From the NCBI RefSeq assembly GCF_032118995.1, contig NC_092669.1, forward strand, positions 2,727,501 through 2,791,500: 64,000 nt of DNA, written 5' to 3'. Below the pieces are notes generated by a model. It was given only the letters and a program-made list of their open reading frames with translations, was not told where the DNA came from and ran no database searches. Numbering within the stretch: the stretch's first letter is position 1; every line of letters begins with the position of its first letter. The DNA is from Asterias amurensis. Lineage: Eukaryota; Echinodermata; Asteroidea; Forcipulatida; Asteriidae. The position numbers and the translations under genes are program-made. Shown piece by piece: positions 11,501 through 21,600 of the stretch.

Positions 11501-12722
11501 AACAGCGCCCTCTCGGATCGGGGTCTACTCTTAAATTTGTAAATAACATAAGAACTGATTTTTTAAAACCTTAGTTAACTGTTTATTCACATTCCACTCA
11601 TCAAAACACATATATTAGTGACAAAAGCTTTATTTTGAAAAAATACCACTTTCAGGTGACTTTAAAACTTCCAAATTTACCCTCACAAATTTGATTTAGA
11701 CTGCACATGGACTCAACAAAAGGAGACGGTTGTTTAAAACTCACAAATTGCACATTGAGTCTGAATAAAATATATTTTACAGTCTAACCACCGATTCTTT
11801 TCAGAAACAACAGTATTCAAAAGATATATATTCACACAGTGTTACCGCAACCATTTCTTCAGTTATAATTCCACTATGATCTTGTAAGCACAAAATCTTG
11901 CAAAGCACAGAAAATTATTGCTAAGCAGAAATTGGTTACGCAAAAAAAAGTACCTAAAGTTAAAATTGTGGAGCACAAAAATTTGCTTAGCATGAAATTT
12001 CTTCCTCGATAAAAACAGGATTACCAACAAAATTTCCACATGATTTTCAGGATAATCAAACAACAGCTGAATACCAGTAACAAGAAATATGCAACAAATG
12101 GAAATTTTGTTGGTAATCCTGTTTTTATCAAGGAAGAAATTTCATGCTATTAGCAAATTTTTGTGCTTAGCAGCTCAATGAAATTGGGCCCTGGCCATGG
12201 AAAGCAAAAAACAACTACACCAGCCCGACCACCCCAATTCTCACCAGTTGAAAAAAATCCAATGCTTTGCATACACGGTTTGAATTTGACGGGGAAATCC
12301 CACGGCCACACGACCGGAAATGTTGTCTACGATAGCACTATAGCAGGCCAAGAAACTGTTTTTATAAATACACAGAGTTTAACTTTTGAACTGTTTAAAT
12401 TTAACAAGTAAACACGAACAAGAGAGAGAATATTTTATCTCATTTGTATTCTATACTCTTTAATATTAGACCATGGACTCTGGATCGAGAAGGACTGAAA
12501 GTCAAACACTTGAACAAAAACATAAAATCACGAGTTAACTGTCCCTGGTATAGTGTAGTAAAATCTCTGGCTTGGCCCTGTGTAATTTACGAATTGCCAG
12601 ACCACGAGCAAGTTGTCTAGAATTATTTGAAACTTTTAACCGAAATACCTTTTTAATTGAAGCAGTAGGTCTGTAGAATCGAAAGTTGTAGTTGCCTCAC
12701 TTCCCAGTTTATCGTTCTCCAT
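2517..12722 (-). CDS. DRAM-family six-pass membrane protein, paralogue A (8 coding exons)
   Basis: Predicted 278-residue member of the DRAM/TMEM150 (Frag1/DRAM/Sfk1) family. Characterised members sit in lysosomal or endosomal membranes and promote autophagy; here that role is inferred. Coding exons in transcription order: 12722-12649, 10866-10750, 9652-9599, 5869-5802, 4830-4688, 4093-3916, 3001-2952, 2669-2517. All have GT/AG sites and compatible phases. Visible motifs: TM1 with WLPLL then YCIAVALGHV (about residues 45-75), PPESCIF in the first loop, RYKQV, the hallmark LGMSIVANFQ (about 142-152), a fourth helix followed by FIQTWISFKLTP, and SEWATAF before TM6. The N-terminus is about 45 residues longer than in vertebrate DRAM2 and contains DSTDLL, a possible acidic dileucine sorting signal. 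The last residues and the stop overlap a MITE end. Introns hold many MITEs. The start is the first ATG of an exon ending in phase 2, as in paralogue B. Confidence 0.88.
4253..4587 (+). mobile_element. M1-family MITE in intron
   Basis: Copy with both TTAA-bounded ends and a slightly shortened interior. It lies between the exons at 4093-3916 and 4830-4688 of DRAM-like gene A. Confidence 0.8.
5387..5754 (+). mobile_element. M1-family MITE in intron
   Basis: Full-length copy bounded by TTAA on both sides. The central palindrome GATTTCGAGACCTCA / TGAGGTCTCGAAATC is intact. It ends 48 bp from the 68-bp exon of DRAM-like gene A. Confidence 0.88.
5924..6308 (+). mobile_element. M1-family MITE, start of a tandem duplication
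   Basis: TTAA-bounded copy. From about 5974 onward its sequence is repeated almost unchanged at 6914, so the right part of this element belongs to the first unit of a segmental duplication. Confidence 0.85.
6567..6913 (-). mobile_element. M1-family MITE, inverted, truncated at duplication junction
   Basis: Begins TTAAAGACACTGTACACTATT and is cut at AATAGT, just before the end repeat would finish. The next base starts the second duplication unit. Confidence 0.8.
6914..7250 (+). mobile_element. M1-family MITE, left end missing
   Basis: Second-unit copy of the element at 5974-6308. It starts at the interior AAACCTTACTTGGTAACG and ends at TTAA (7247-7250). Confidence 0.8.
7551..7795. mobile_element. 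L7 GGGCCC-ended MITE
   Basis: Starts around GAGCTGCTAAGCAC and ends GCTCTATGAAATTGGGCCC. The inner arms are GAAATTTCTTCCTTGATAAA / TTTCAAGGCAAAAATTTCTT. Same family as 11970-12194 and 54776-55020. Only its right-hand end survives in the first duplication unit (about 6406-6454). Confidence 0.7.
7901..8265 (-). mobile_element. M1-family MITE, inverted
   Basis: Complete copy bounded by TTAA at 7901-7904 and 8262-8265. It is the second-unit partner of 6567-6913 and retains the right end that the first copy lost. Confidence 0.85.
8716..9291. mobile_element. FB long-hairpin MITE carrying an insertion
   Basis: Ends AAAGGAACATGTTGCCTTGG / CCAAGGCAACGTGTTCCTTT, bounded by TTAA. The two arms are near-perfect complements around the centre near 9085 (ACTCCCATAAATGGCCGAC and its complement). 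The left arm is interrupted at about 8798-8990 by an AT-rich segment starting with repeated ATTTGT. It sits in an intron of DRAM-like gene A. The recurring ORFs on both strands of this family arise from the inverted arms and are not taken as genes. Confidence 0.85.
10847..11050. repeat. Tandem duplication of the 5' edge of an exon of DRAM-like gene A
   Basis: The stretch from 10847, covering the acceptor side of the exon 10866-10750 and its upstream intron, is repeated from about 10948. Both copies contain ACTCTTCTT then GGTACACTCTGTAGGCTGT, then an AAC TTCCAAAT-like stretch and TTTACCCTC. The second copy retains an AG acceptor look-alike but no continuing open exon, so it is probably a decoy or dead duplicate. 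Confidence 0.7.
11205..11530. mobile_element. Foldback element
   Basis: Arms CGAGGCAGACTTTGCCTG near 11248 and CAGGCAAAGTCTGCCTCG near 11470 are inverted copies. The match continues inward through GTAAACACA, GCAAAGTAC and AAGTCGTGAGTTGGTAC to a loop with a poly-T tract. The outer edges are more diverged. It lies in the first coding intron of DRAM-like gene A. No other copy was noticed in the window. Confidence 0.65.
11970..12194. mobile_element. L7 GGGCCC-ended MITE
   Basis: Inverted arms ATTTCTTCCTCGATAAAAAC and GTTTTTATCAAGGAAGAAAT. Ends in GCTCAATGAAATTGGGCCC. The left end is decayed. Same family as 54776-55020. Confidence 0.65.
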
Positions 12723-14369
12723 TTCACCAATTACTCCCCTTATGTAGTTTCAAAAACAGAGTTTCAGTGAAGAGCAAACACTAAACACCAAAATGGATGA
12801 TGCTAAAATAGCGGTCAGTTTGTTGTCGTGTCTACAGCGTGCAAGAATGGGACGTAGTGAAGAGTGACCAGTAGATCAATGCTTGGTGTAAACTGGTTCC
12901 GGGGTCAGGGGAACAGTTAGTCCATGGAGAGGTACACAAAGAATTGGTCCTCGTAACAAGATAATCGCAGTCTTTTAAATGAGCAATATCCAGCTATTAA
13001 ATTTCTGGGTAATTCCCCGCACCCTTCACTCTAAGCCCCCGCACCAAAAACACGAGACACGTGACAGCAGCTGTTGGCTGCGCGCACCGGCGTCCTTGAA
13101 TTCTTCTTAGAATTAAAAACAATGAACGAATTTCTTCGTTGGAAATGGGCCTTTATCAGTTTTTATATCATGAAGTGAAAGGCATTGTGCATTTTTGGCA
13201 ATTAAAACCATGGTGACTAGACAGTCAATCTATTTTATGGAGGTAGAAATACATGCATGATCTATTTATCATGTATGTCCATCAATAAACAATAACTTCA
13301 ACAATCAGAGAAAGAAGAGCTAAATTATACTCAAAATGAGCTCAATTATGCAGCAAAATGTTACAAAAACTGTTTTATTTTGAAAAAGTGTGATAAGAAA
13401 AAAGTAACAAAAAAATGCCGGATTGCGCCAGTGGTACGGGGTTTAATCAAAGTTAACAGACTTAGAGTATCAAGCGAAGTAACCACTTAGCTAGGCCGGC
13501 ACGAGGAATATGTGTAGAATTAAATCATTATATACGTTTTTCTATTGCTATTGTGATTGTGCAATGGTGCAATCAAACCCATTACTACTACGATGTGCAC
13601 AAAACCGTTTAGACTTGTGAACAAGTCGTTTATGATTTGTTGCGGTGAGATAGTCTATTCGTGGTGGTGGCTAATGATCCGACAGCCAATTCACGACTTA
13701 TCCACAAGTCTAAAATCCGTCAGGTGACCAAGGTTACGCCCACACACAACACGAGTATCATTGTCACATGTTCTTGTTATTGTTTACACTGGTTATAGGC
13801 CGTACCATTTTTTAAGGAGGTATGTTTTACAACCACCGAATCGTTAGTTTGTTTTATTTCTTTGTTTTAATCAAAACTGCTTCCAAAATATTGTTTACTT
13901 TTATCTTTATTGCATTAAAATACAGTTAAAAATACAATGAGTAAAACATATTTTTGTTTAAAAGATATAATTTTCACATCATTGTAAATGAAGTTCCTTA
14001 AAAAAGAGTCGAGTCCCCCAAAGCGGCGCGCTTTTTCTTCAAAAACTCGATGGAAAGCAAAACATCTATAGTCATAATATAACCATAGAGAAAAAATTGT
14101 CCTTTCTCTATGATATAGCCTATCCAATTTTGAGGAAATGACAAAATGGACGTCTGTATTTGACATTTCTAATTGTAACTTCCTCTTCTAAAAGAAAGTT
14201 ACAAAGACAAACCATATTTCTCATTCCTTATAATATAAGGTTTCAACAAACAGTACAATTATTAGATACAACATTACCAATGTGGCAGTACAAGAAACAA
14301 CGAAAGTAAACTTTGAAATCTTGTGACATAGAACAATAAACCAAAGTTGAAATGGAAACAGAACACTAA
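12723..14369. other. Intergenic DNA between DRAM-like genes A and B
   Basis: The first few hundred bases upstream of the ATG at 12722 should hold the promoter and 5' UTR of gene A. No TATA box or other element stands out. A hairpin MITE is at 13610-13712. The rest shows no exon, RNA gene or tandem repeat that I can support. Confidence 0.4.
13610..13712. mobile_element. TAGACTTGTGGACAAGTCG-type hairpin MITE, degenerate
   Basis: Ends TAGACTTGTGAACAAGTCGT and ACGACTTATCCACAAGTCTA. A longer, better-preserved copy is at 57853-58102. Confidence 0.65.
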
Positions 14370-14756
14370 TTAAAGACAGTGGACACTATTGGTAATTGTC
14401 AAAGACTAATCTTCACAGTTGGTGTGTCTCGACATATGCATAAAATAACAAACCTGTGAAAATTTGAGCTCAATCGGTCGTCGAATTTGCGAGATATGAA
14501 TGAAAGAAAAAAACACTCCTGTCACACGAAGTTGTGTGCTTTCTGATGCTTGATTTCGAGACCTCAAATTCTAAACTTGAGGTCTCAAAATCAAATTATA
14601 GGAAAATTACTTCTTTCTCAAAAACTATGTCACTTCAGAGGGAGCTGTTTCTCACAATGTTTTATACCATCCATCTCTCCCCATTACTCGTAGTCAAGAA
14701 AGGTTTTATGATGATAAATATTTTGAGTAATTACCAATAGTGTCCACTGCTTTTAA
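14370..14756 (-). mobile_element. M1-family MITE, inverted
   Basis: Full-length copy bounded by TTAA on both sides, with the central palindrome TTCGAGACCTCAAATTC / AACTTGAGGTCTCAAAA. Confidence 0.85.
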
Positions 14757-15159
14757 TAGATAAAAGTTTAAAAACCCATATAGTATATTAGAGAAGGACA
14801 GACCCATATATTTGATAAGATGGTCAGGATTAACTAAAGTAAACCTAACCACTGTGACTAAAAAGCCCGTATCAATCTGATCTTAAAATGGGAATAGATT
14901 GTTTAGAAAATAAATTACAAAACAGCTAAGAAAAACCTTGTAAATAGCAATTATGATGATGACGAAATAAACATTGTTCATAATTATACACATGTCTATT
15001 TTTAAGATTATTAAGTAAAATCACGCCTAATAAGTTTGGCAAAATGTTGGTATACAAGCACAATTTTCTGCTTGGAACAGCTTATATTACCAGCAGATGT
15101 TTAGTGTCAGATTTATGTTTGTGCTCATGGTTTGTTTTACGAAAACAAGAATACATTTT

Positions 15160-15545
15160 AACCAGGGCCCTGACGAAAACAAAAAGTGTAAAATAAGTGA
15201 GATTGTAGCCTACTATAAAACCGTCTACAAATAGCCCGACTGGTTCTCTTGAAAAATATGTTGAAGAAAGGAAAACAAAAGCTAGATTGGTTTCTTCCGC
15301 AAGGATAGGGAAAAGACACGTTATTGCTTTCCAGAACGAGTGATTTCATTGGACCCAATGATTTCATTGGATAACGTGCAGTCACGTAAGCTTTCCATAT
15401 CTGTGTTTTGATTGGTCCAAAGTGACGTGGTTGGTGGCTACACTTTCGGTCGTCTGCAAAGGTGATTATGGACGGGGATTGAATCTCTCGCATAATCATC
15501 ACGAGCCTTGAAGTGTGACGTCAGATGTTCAGGCTAAACAAAAGC
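15160..15545. repeat. Old interspersed repeat, CTGACGTCACACTT end
   Basis: Contains TCCAATGAAATCA, ACGTAAGCTTTCCATATCTG, CCAATCAAAACACAGATA, CGTCACTTT and TGACGTCAGATGTTCA (on one strand or the other). The same modules occur in inverse order at 34102-34690, so this is a dispersed element. It lies downstream of the last exon of DRAM-like gene B. Confidence 0.5.
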
Positions 15546-15600
15546 CTCCTCCTTCCCTTTTTTTCAAAAAAGGCAGGACCCTAGATGGCGTCATAATCCC

Positions 15601-18600
15601 CTAATAACCTTGACCCTGTTTGACCCCGATCGTCCCGAACTCTCGATAGAATGTGAGGAAGAAGAAGATAAAGGCAAATGCGTTGGCCCACTCCGAGGTC
15701 GTGCTAATGATGTGGAACGCAAACCCCTGAAACGAAGGGGAAAATAATGAGAGGTTGGGTCACAGCCATTCAATTTTATACAATTTTACGCAAAAAAAAA
15801 AAAAAAACCCACAGAGAAACAACTATACAAACAATATTACACCACAACACCAAAAACAACACGCAAACAGACAAACAAACAAACAAACAACTTCCCACAC
15901 AAACAACAAAACAGTGATACCAAACTTCATGCCTACACAAACAGATGCCCGATATAAGTTGTGACGGGTGTTTATCAGTTTCCCTTTTGACGAATACTCA
16001 TTGAGAGAAGTTAATAGACCTGCCGTCGATTTCACCAAACTCTTCCTAACTTAGGATTAATCTTAGGACGAGTCCCAGCCCTGCAATGTAGCATGCAAAC
16101 CTTAAGATTAATCCTAAGTTAAGGCCCGGTCACACAGGCCCCGATAACGAGAACGAAAACGAGAACGATAAAAATGTACGCTCGCGATTGGTTGAATTGC
16201 TCCACGCAGAATACGCCCACGCTCATTCAACCAATCGAGGGCGTGCATTTTTATCGTTCTCGTTTTCGTTCTCGTTATCGGGGCCTGTGTGACCGGGCCT
16301 TTAGGACGAGTTACTCGTCCTAACTCGAGATAAGATTAATCCTAGCGGTTCGTGAAATCGGCTGCAGGGCCCAGTTTCATGGCTCTGCTTACGTGAAATA
16401 CGCTTGACGTGAGTGCAAAATCCCATGCAAGCGCCGATTTTTGGCCAATGATAAGCAGAGCCATGAAACTGGGTACTGGTACCGGTATAACGGAATTAGC
16501 TAAAATAGCGAGCAATATACATACCACATGTTCTGGAAGCCGTTCTAGGTGAGACAATTCATCAAACAACAAGTCTAACACAACTGAGTCAAGGTATTCA
16601 ATTAAAGTACACAAATTTACTCGGTACAAATGAAATTTGCACACAAGTACAAAAAGAATACTAAGCTCGAAAGAAGTTTCTATGCAAAACAAGTTTTAAA
16701 CATTGTTTTTTTTTCTTTCTTTTTTTTCCCCACTTATTTTCAAAAAAACCTTGACGACTAATGAAGCTGAAACATTTACAGGTACATTTTATCACACCAG
16801 TGAGTACGTATTAATGTCATCATAAGTGGCTTCTTATACCGCGCATCATATCCGTCACTCATGACGCTCCTGGCGCTGTAACATACAGTACTTCTTGCAA
16901 GATGTGGGGGTCCTATGTCTGAAATAATGGAGATCTACATGTACTTCATTTATAGCACCATGAGGGTTAACAAGGTGCTGCGGCGCAAGTTGCTGCCGAT
17001 CAGACCAGGAACACCGGAGCAAACACCCAGTGCACTGGGTTCTTTTACATGCGTTACACAACACATGAGACCAAATGCTTTGCGTCCCATCCGAAGGACG
17101 AATGTGTCTTTCCGGGAAATTCGAACCCACACACTCTGCTGATCAGAAACACCAGAGTTTGAATTCGGTGCTCTTAACCGCTCGGCCACGACACTTCCAC
17201 AAAAAAACAAAAGGCCAAAACAAAAAGGTATCAAAACCCTTGACTGATAAGCAATGCAGTCATGTCTAATAGAACATTTCAAATGGATACTTGTGATGAT
17301 GAACACTGTAGTAAAGATGGAGGCCCACAACCGCAGACGACACGTAAGGAGAGAGCAGTACTGAGGCGACAGTTTGTAAGAAATCCAACTCTGGGCGAAT
17401 CCATAAATGGACCCTCCACCGAAGCATAGAGCCCCACCTATCAGGTGTACAGAGTTTATGTTGGGTTTCTGTTGAAGACACAGACACAATCTTGTCACTG
17501 GTAGTCAAGTTGGTGGTTATTAGGGCATTGTCATACGAGGCAACTTTTACAGGTAACTTCAAAGGCAACAAAACTGCAGGTTCCACTTCATAAACATCGA
17601 TGTGTGTTAAAGGCAGTGGACACTATTGGTAATTACTCAAAATAATGATTGGCATGAAACCTTTCTTGGTCACGAGTAATGGGGAGAGGTTGATGGTATA
17701 AAACATCGTGAGAAACGGCTCCCTCTGAAGTGACGTAGTTTTCGAGAAAGAAGTAATTTTCCACAATTAGATTTCGAGACCTCAGATTTAGAACTTGAGG
17801 TCTCGAAATCAACCATCTAAAGTCACATAACTTCCTGTGACAAGGGTGTTTTTTTTTCTTTCATTATTATCTCGCAAATTCGATGACCGATTGAGCTCAA
17901 ATTTTCACAGGGTTGTTATTTTATGCATATGTTGAGATACACCAACTGTGAAGGCTAGTCTTTGACAATTACCAATAGTGTCTACTGTCTTTAAGTATGA
18001 ATCTTTCGTTAATTTTTGATGGGTCTCGCGTCGCGGCAGAATGCAAAACCGCGGGAGGGGAGGGGGTTGACACGTTCCTCAAATAAAATGACAATAATAA
18101 TTGATAACTCGAATTTCGGGTTGAGTGAAATAATTCCAGGGGTCGATTTCACAAAGAGTTAGGACTAGTCCTAACTTAGGACTAGTCCTAGGAAATATAC
18201 AAATTGCATGGATAGTCCTAAGTTAGGTCGAGTAACTGGTCCTAACTCGAGATAAGACTAGTCATAACTCTTTGTGAAATCCACCCCAGGAGGGAGGAGG
18301 GACAAATAGATTTTTATTTTTATGGATGGCACCTTACCTGGAAGTTTGCTGCTAGGCTCATCCCAAGAGCTGCCAGGCAGCCGAAGACAACTGCAGCGTC
18401 ATTCCACTTTAAGACTATCCCTGAAACATCTTGACGGTAGTCTTCGTTAACTTGCTTGTAACGAACATAAACTGAGGTAAAAGCTGGGGGGAGGGAAGAG
18501 AAAAGTGAAATAATGAAACTTCACTAAAAAAATATAAAAGTTCCAAGTGCTTCGCATGTGGATTATTTACCAGTCTGGCTACCATAGACAAAATCAATAC

Positions 18601-21600
18601 TCTTGGTTCAATTTCCGTTTTGGTATCGAACCGAGTCTGCTGCTGACAACACCAGGGTCCAATTTCATAGAGCTGCTTTAAGCAAAATTTGCTTAAGCAA
18701 AAAAATCTTTGCTTTGTAAAATCAGATTACCTGCTATAAGACTCCACTCAATTGTTATGCTAAGTAAACAACAGCTAAATATTAGTCACAAGCAATGTAC
18801 ATGGCATGACATTTTTGCCAGTTGTGTAAAATAAGCAAGCTATTTTCGTGCTTAAGCAAATATTTTGCTTAAAGGAACACATTGCCTTGGATCGGTCGAG
18901 TTGGTCTTTGAAAAGTGTTTGTAACCGTTTTTTATAAAATGCATATGGGTAGAAAGATGTTGTAAAAGTAGAATACAATGATCCACACAAACATGACTCG
19001 AAATTGCGTGGTTTTCCTTTTACCTCGTCGACTAACACGTCGGCCATTTATGGGGGTCAAAATTTTGACTCCCATAAATGGCCGACCATGTTAGTTCGCA
19101 CAGTAGAAGGAAAACCACGCAATTTGGAGGCAAACTTGTGTGGATCATTGTATTCTACTTTTAAAACATCTTTCCAACCATATGCATTTTATAAAAAACG
19201 GTTACAGACGCTTTTGTTTTGACCAACTCGTCCGATCCAAGGCAACGTGTTCCTTTAAGCAGCTCTTTGAAGTTGGGCCCAGAGCTCGAGTCCGGTGAAC
19301 TACAGGGCTCGGACACAACACACGCCAACACTGTTTTCGTGACTTACCAAAAAACCCAGCCAGGTTCATGAGTTGACTGAAAATACACATCTCAGGGGGC
19401 GTCGTTCCATTTTCACTGTAATAAAAAAAATTACAATTAAAAATGTTCACAAATACTTGAATGTCTCAGTTATTGAAAATATAGAGTACGGACATTCCAA
19501 CCATTTAAAAAACATTATTGTCCAACTGCGAATGTCCCACAACGGTTATTATGAAGTTCAAAGTTGAAATGGGGCTTGTAAAAGTGAAAACAAAGTAAAG
19601 AAAAGAAGCATTTTAAAAGTATAAATAAAACACTATTAGAGAGGGTTAGAAGATCTAGGTATAGGAAGTAGTCTTGAAGTCAAGACGGTAATTGTTAAGC
19701 GCTACCTACTACTGTTGTATGTGTTTAATCGTACTGTGACTGTTGCATGAACGGCAGACAAATAGGCAGCGGCTAACGACTTGTCATCAAGTCTAGATAG
19801 GAAGCGGCAATTCTAGGTGAGAGAAAGGGACTTCCCAGGTCTTTTGTCGGTTGCGCAACTCGGCAACAGGATCCTTTAAAGGGGCAACAAGCGAAGCAGA
19901 CCCGAGGCTGTACATGAAATTAATAATTGTTTTCTCCATTTATTTATTTTATGATCAAACTTATTTATACGTACCTTATGTAGGGGAATATTGGATCGAC
20001 ATGTCCCAGTTTAACAGCTATCCCATACCTGCAAAAATTATAAACAAGTATTAAAACAGTATTTTTGACCATCATGTTAGTTCTGGCCACCATTTCCAGC
20101 GAGTTTACAAACTTTTTGAAACCATTATTACTTGTGCACGGGAGGATTTGATCCTGCTCTACGAAATTGCCGCTGTCATCGTGGTGCAGTTTTAATGGGG
20201 AATTTTGTTTTGCTAAATCGATTATAAAAGGAAATCTTTAAATACAAATCAGGAAAATAAATTTAAGGATGGTAATTCTGTAAAAGTGAGACAAAATTTG
20301 GAGAATCGTCCCTTTTGTTTTTTATTTATGCGTTCTAGGCCTACCATTTCCACTATTTTGGAAGTCATGTACAATTTGACTATACAAAAACGAGGGCATG
20401 AAGTCCATTGCACGTTGTGTAATAGGTCAAATTAAGTTCAAAGAACTTCTTGCAAATTTTAGCCAAGAGTTGAAACTGACTGTCAATCTGGTACCCAGCA
20501 ACTAAGAGTGTATACTTACGGTATTACCATCGAAAGAAACAAGAAGATACCCATCAATAATGGCAACCAGCGAAGTTTCGACGAACGGGAGTGCTTTATT
20601 CTACGTTTTAGATTCTGTGGACTAAAGAGATACAAGACAAATTCATAATTATCCGAAATAAGATTTTGCTAATGATTGCCTGGTGAAAAAACTGGCTATA
20701 ATATTTTCTTTAGACATGATTCAATCATGCTTGCTGATCTATATTTATTTTATTCTACTTACTTATTTTAATTCTCAGACAATACATAAATTAAAAATAA
20801 AACAAGCAGAGGCCGTACAGGGAAAGGCAAAAGTCATAAAAACTGTCCATCAAACAAAAACGATGTGGTTAACGAAGGTTAAACATTTATATTTTTTACA
20901 TAACACAGAAATCTAAAATTGACTTCTTTTTTAGTCGGAAGCCAATGATCTCTAGAAAGGTTATACGCTGTATAGCACCTTCAAAAGAAATAGTTTGGCC
21001 AACGTTGTCAATAAAAATGGAAGTTCCTACCTCACTTTAACTAGATTTGACTCAAGTCACAATCCCCTGCCATCGCCAGGAAACTACTGTTTTGAGATGC
21101 TAGCTCTGCATTCCCAAACCTGTTTCGCATTTTGACGGCGAGCGCGCACTGCGCAACAGGGCCCAATTTCATAGAGCTGCTTAAGCACAACATTTTGCTT
21201 AAGCAAAAAAAATCTTGCTCAGTAAAATCAGATTACCAGCCAAGAATCCACTTAATTGTTATGCTTAGATGCAGCAAATGTACAGTCACAAGCAATGTAT
21301 ATGGCGTGACATTTTTGCCAGTAACATGTGTAAAATAAGCGAGCTATTTTCAAGGTTAAAGGAACACGTTGCCTTGGATCGGTCGAGTTGGTCTTTGAAA
21401 AACGTTTGTAACCGTTTTTTATAAAATGCATATGGGTAGAAAGATGTTGTAAAAGTAGAATACAATGATCCACACAAACATGCCTCGAAATTGCGTGGTT
21501 TTCCTTTTACCTCGTCGACTAACACGTCGGCCATTTATGGGGGTCAAAATTTTGACTCCCATAAATGGCCGACGGTGATAGTTCGCACAGTAGAAGGAAA

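Noticed and set aside
11165-11542. 125-residue open frame
   Set aside because: It lies across both arms of the foldback element at 11205-11530 and includes a poly-phenylalanine run from a poly-T loop.
16950-17498. A single 182-residue minus-strand protein
   Set aside because: Only the part 17291-17468 is coding (an exon of DRAM-like gene B). The rest is intron read-through into a SINE, and the exon has a clear GTATCC donor at 17285-17290.
21286-21534. Recurring open frames with GKPRNFEACLCGSLYSTF in FB elements
   Set aside because: The two arms of the hairpin give similar peptides on opposite strands. The frame exists because the arms are inverted copies, and no homologous protein family is apparent.
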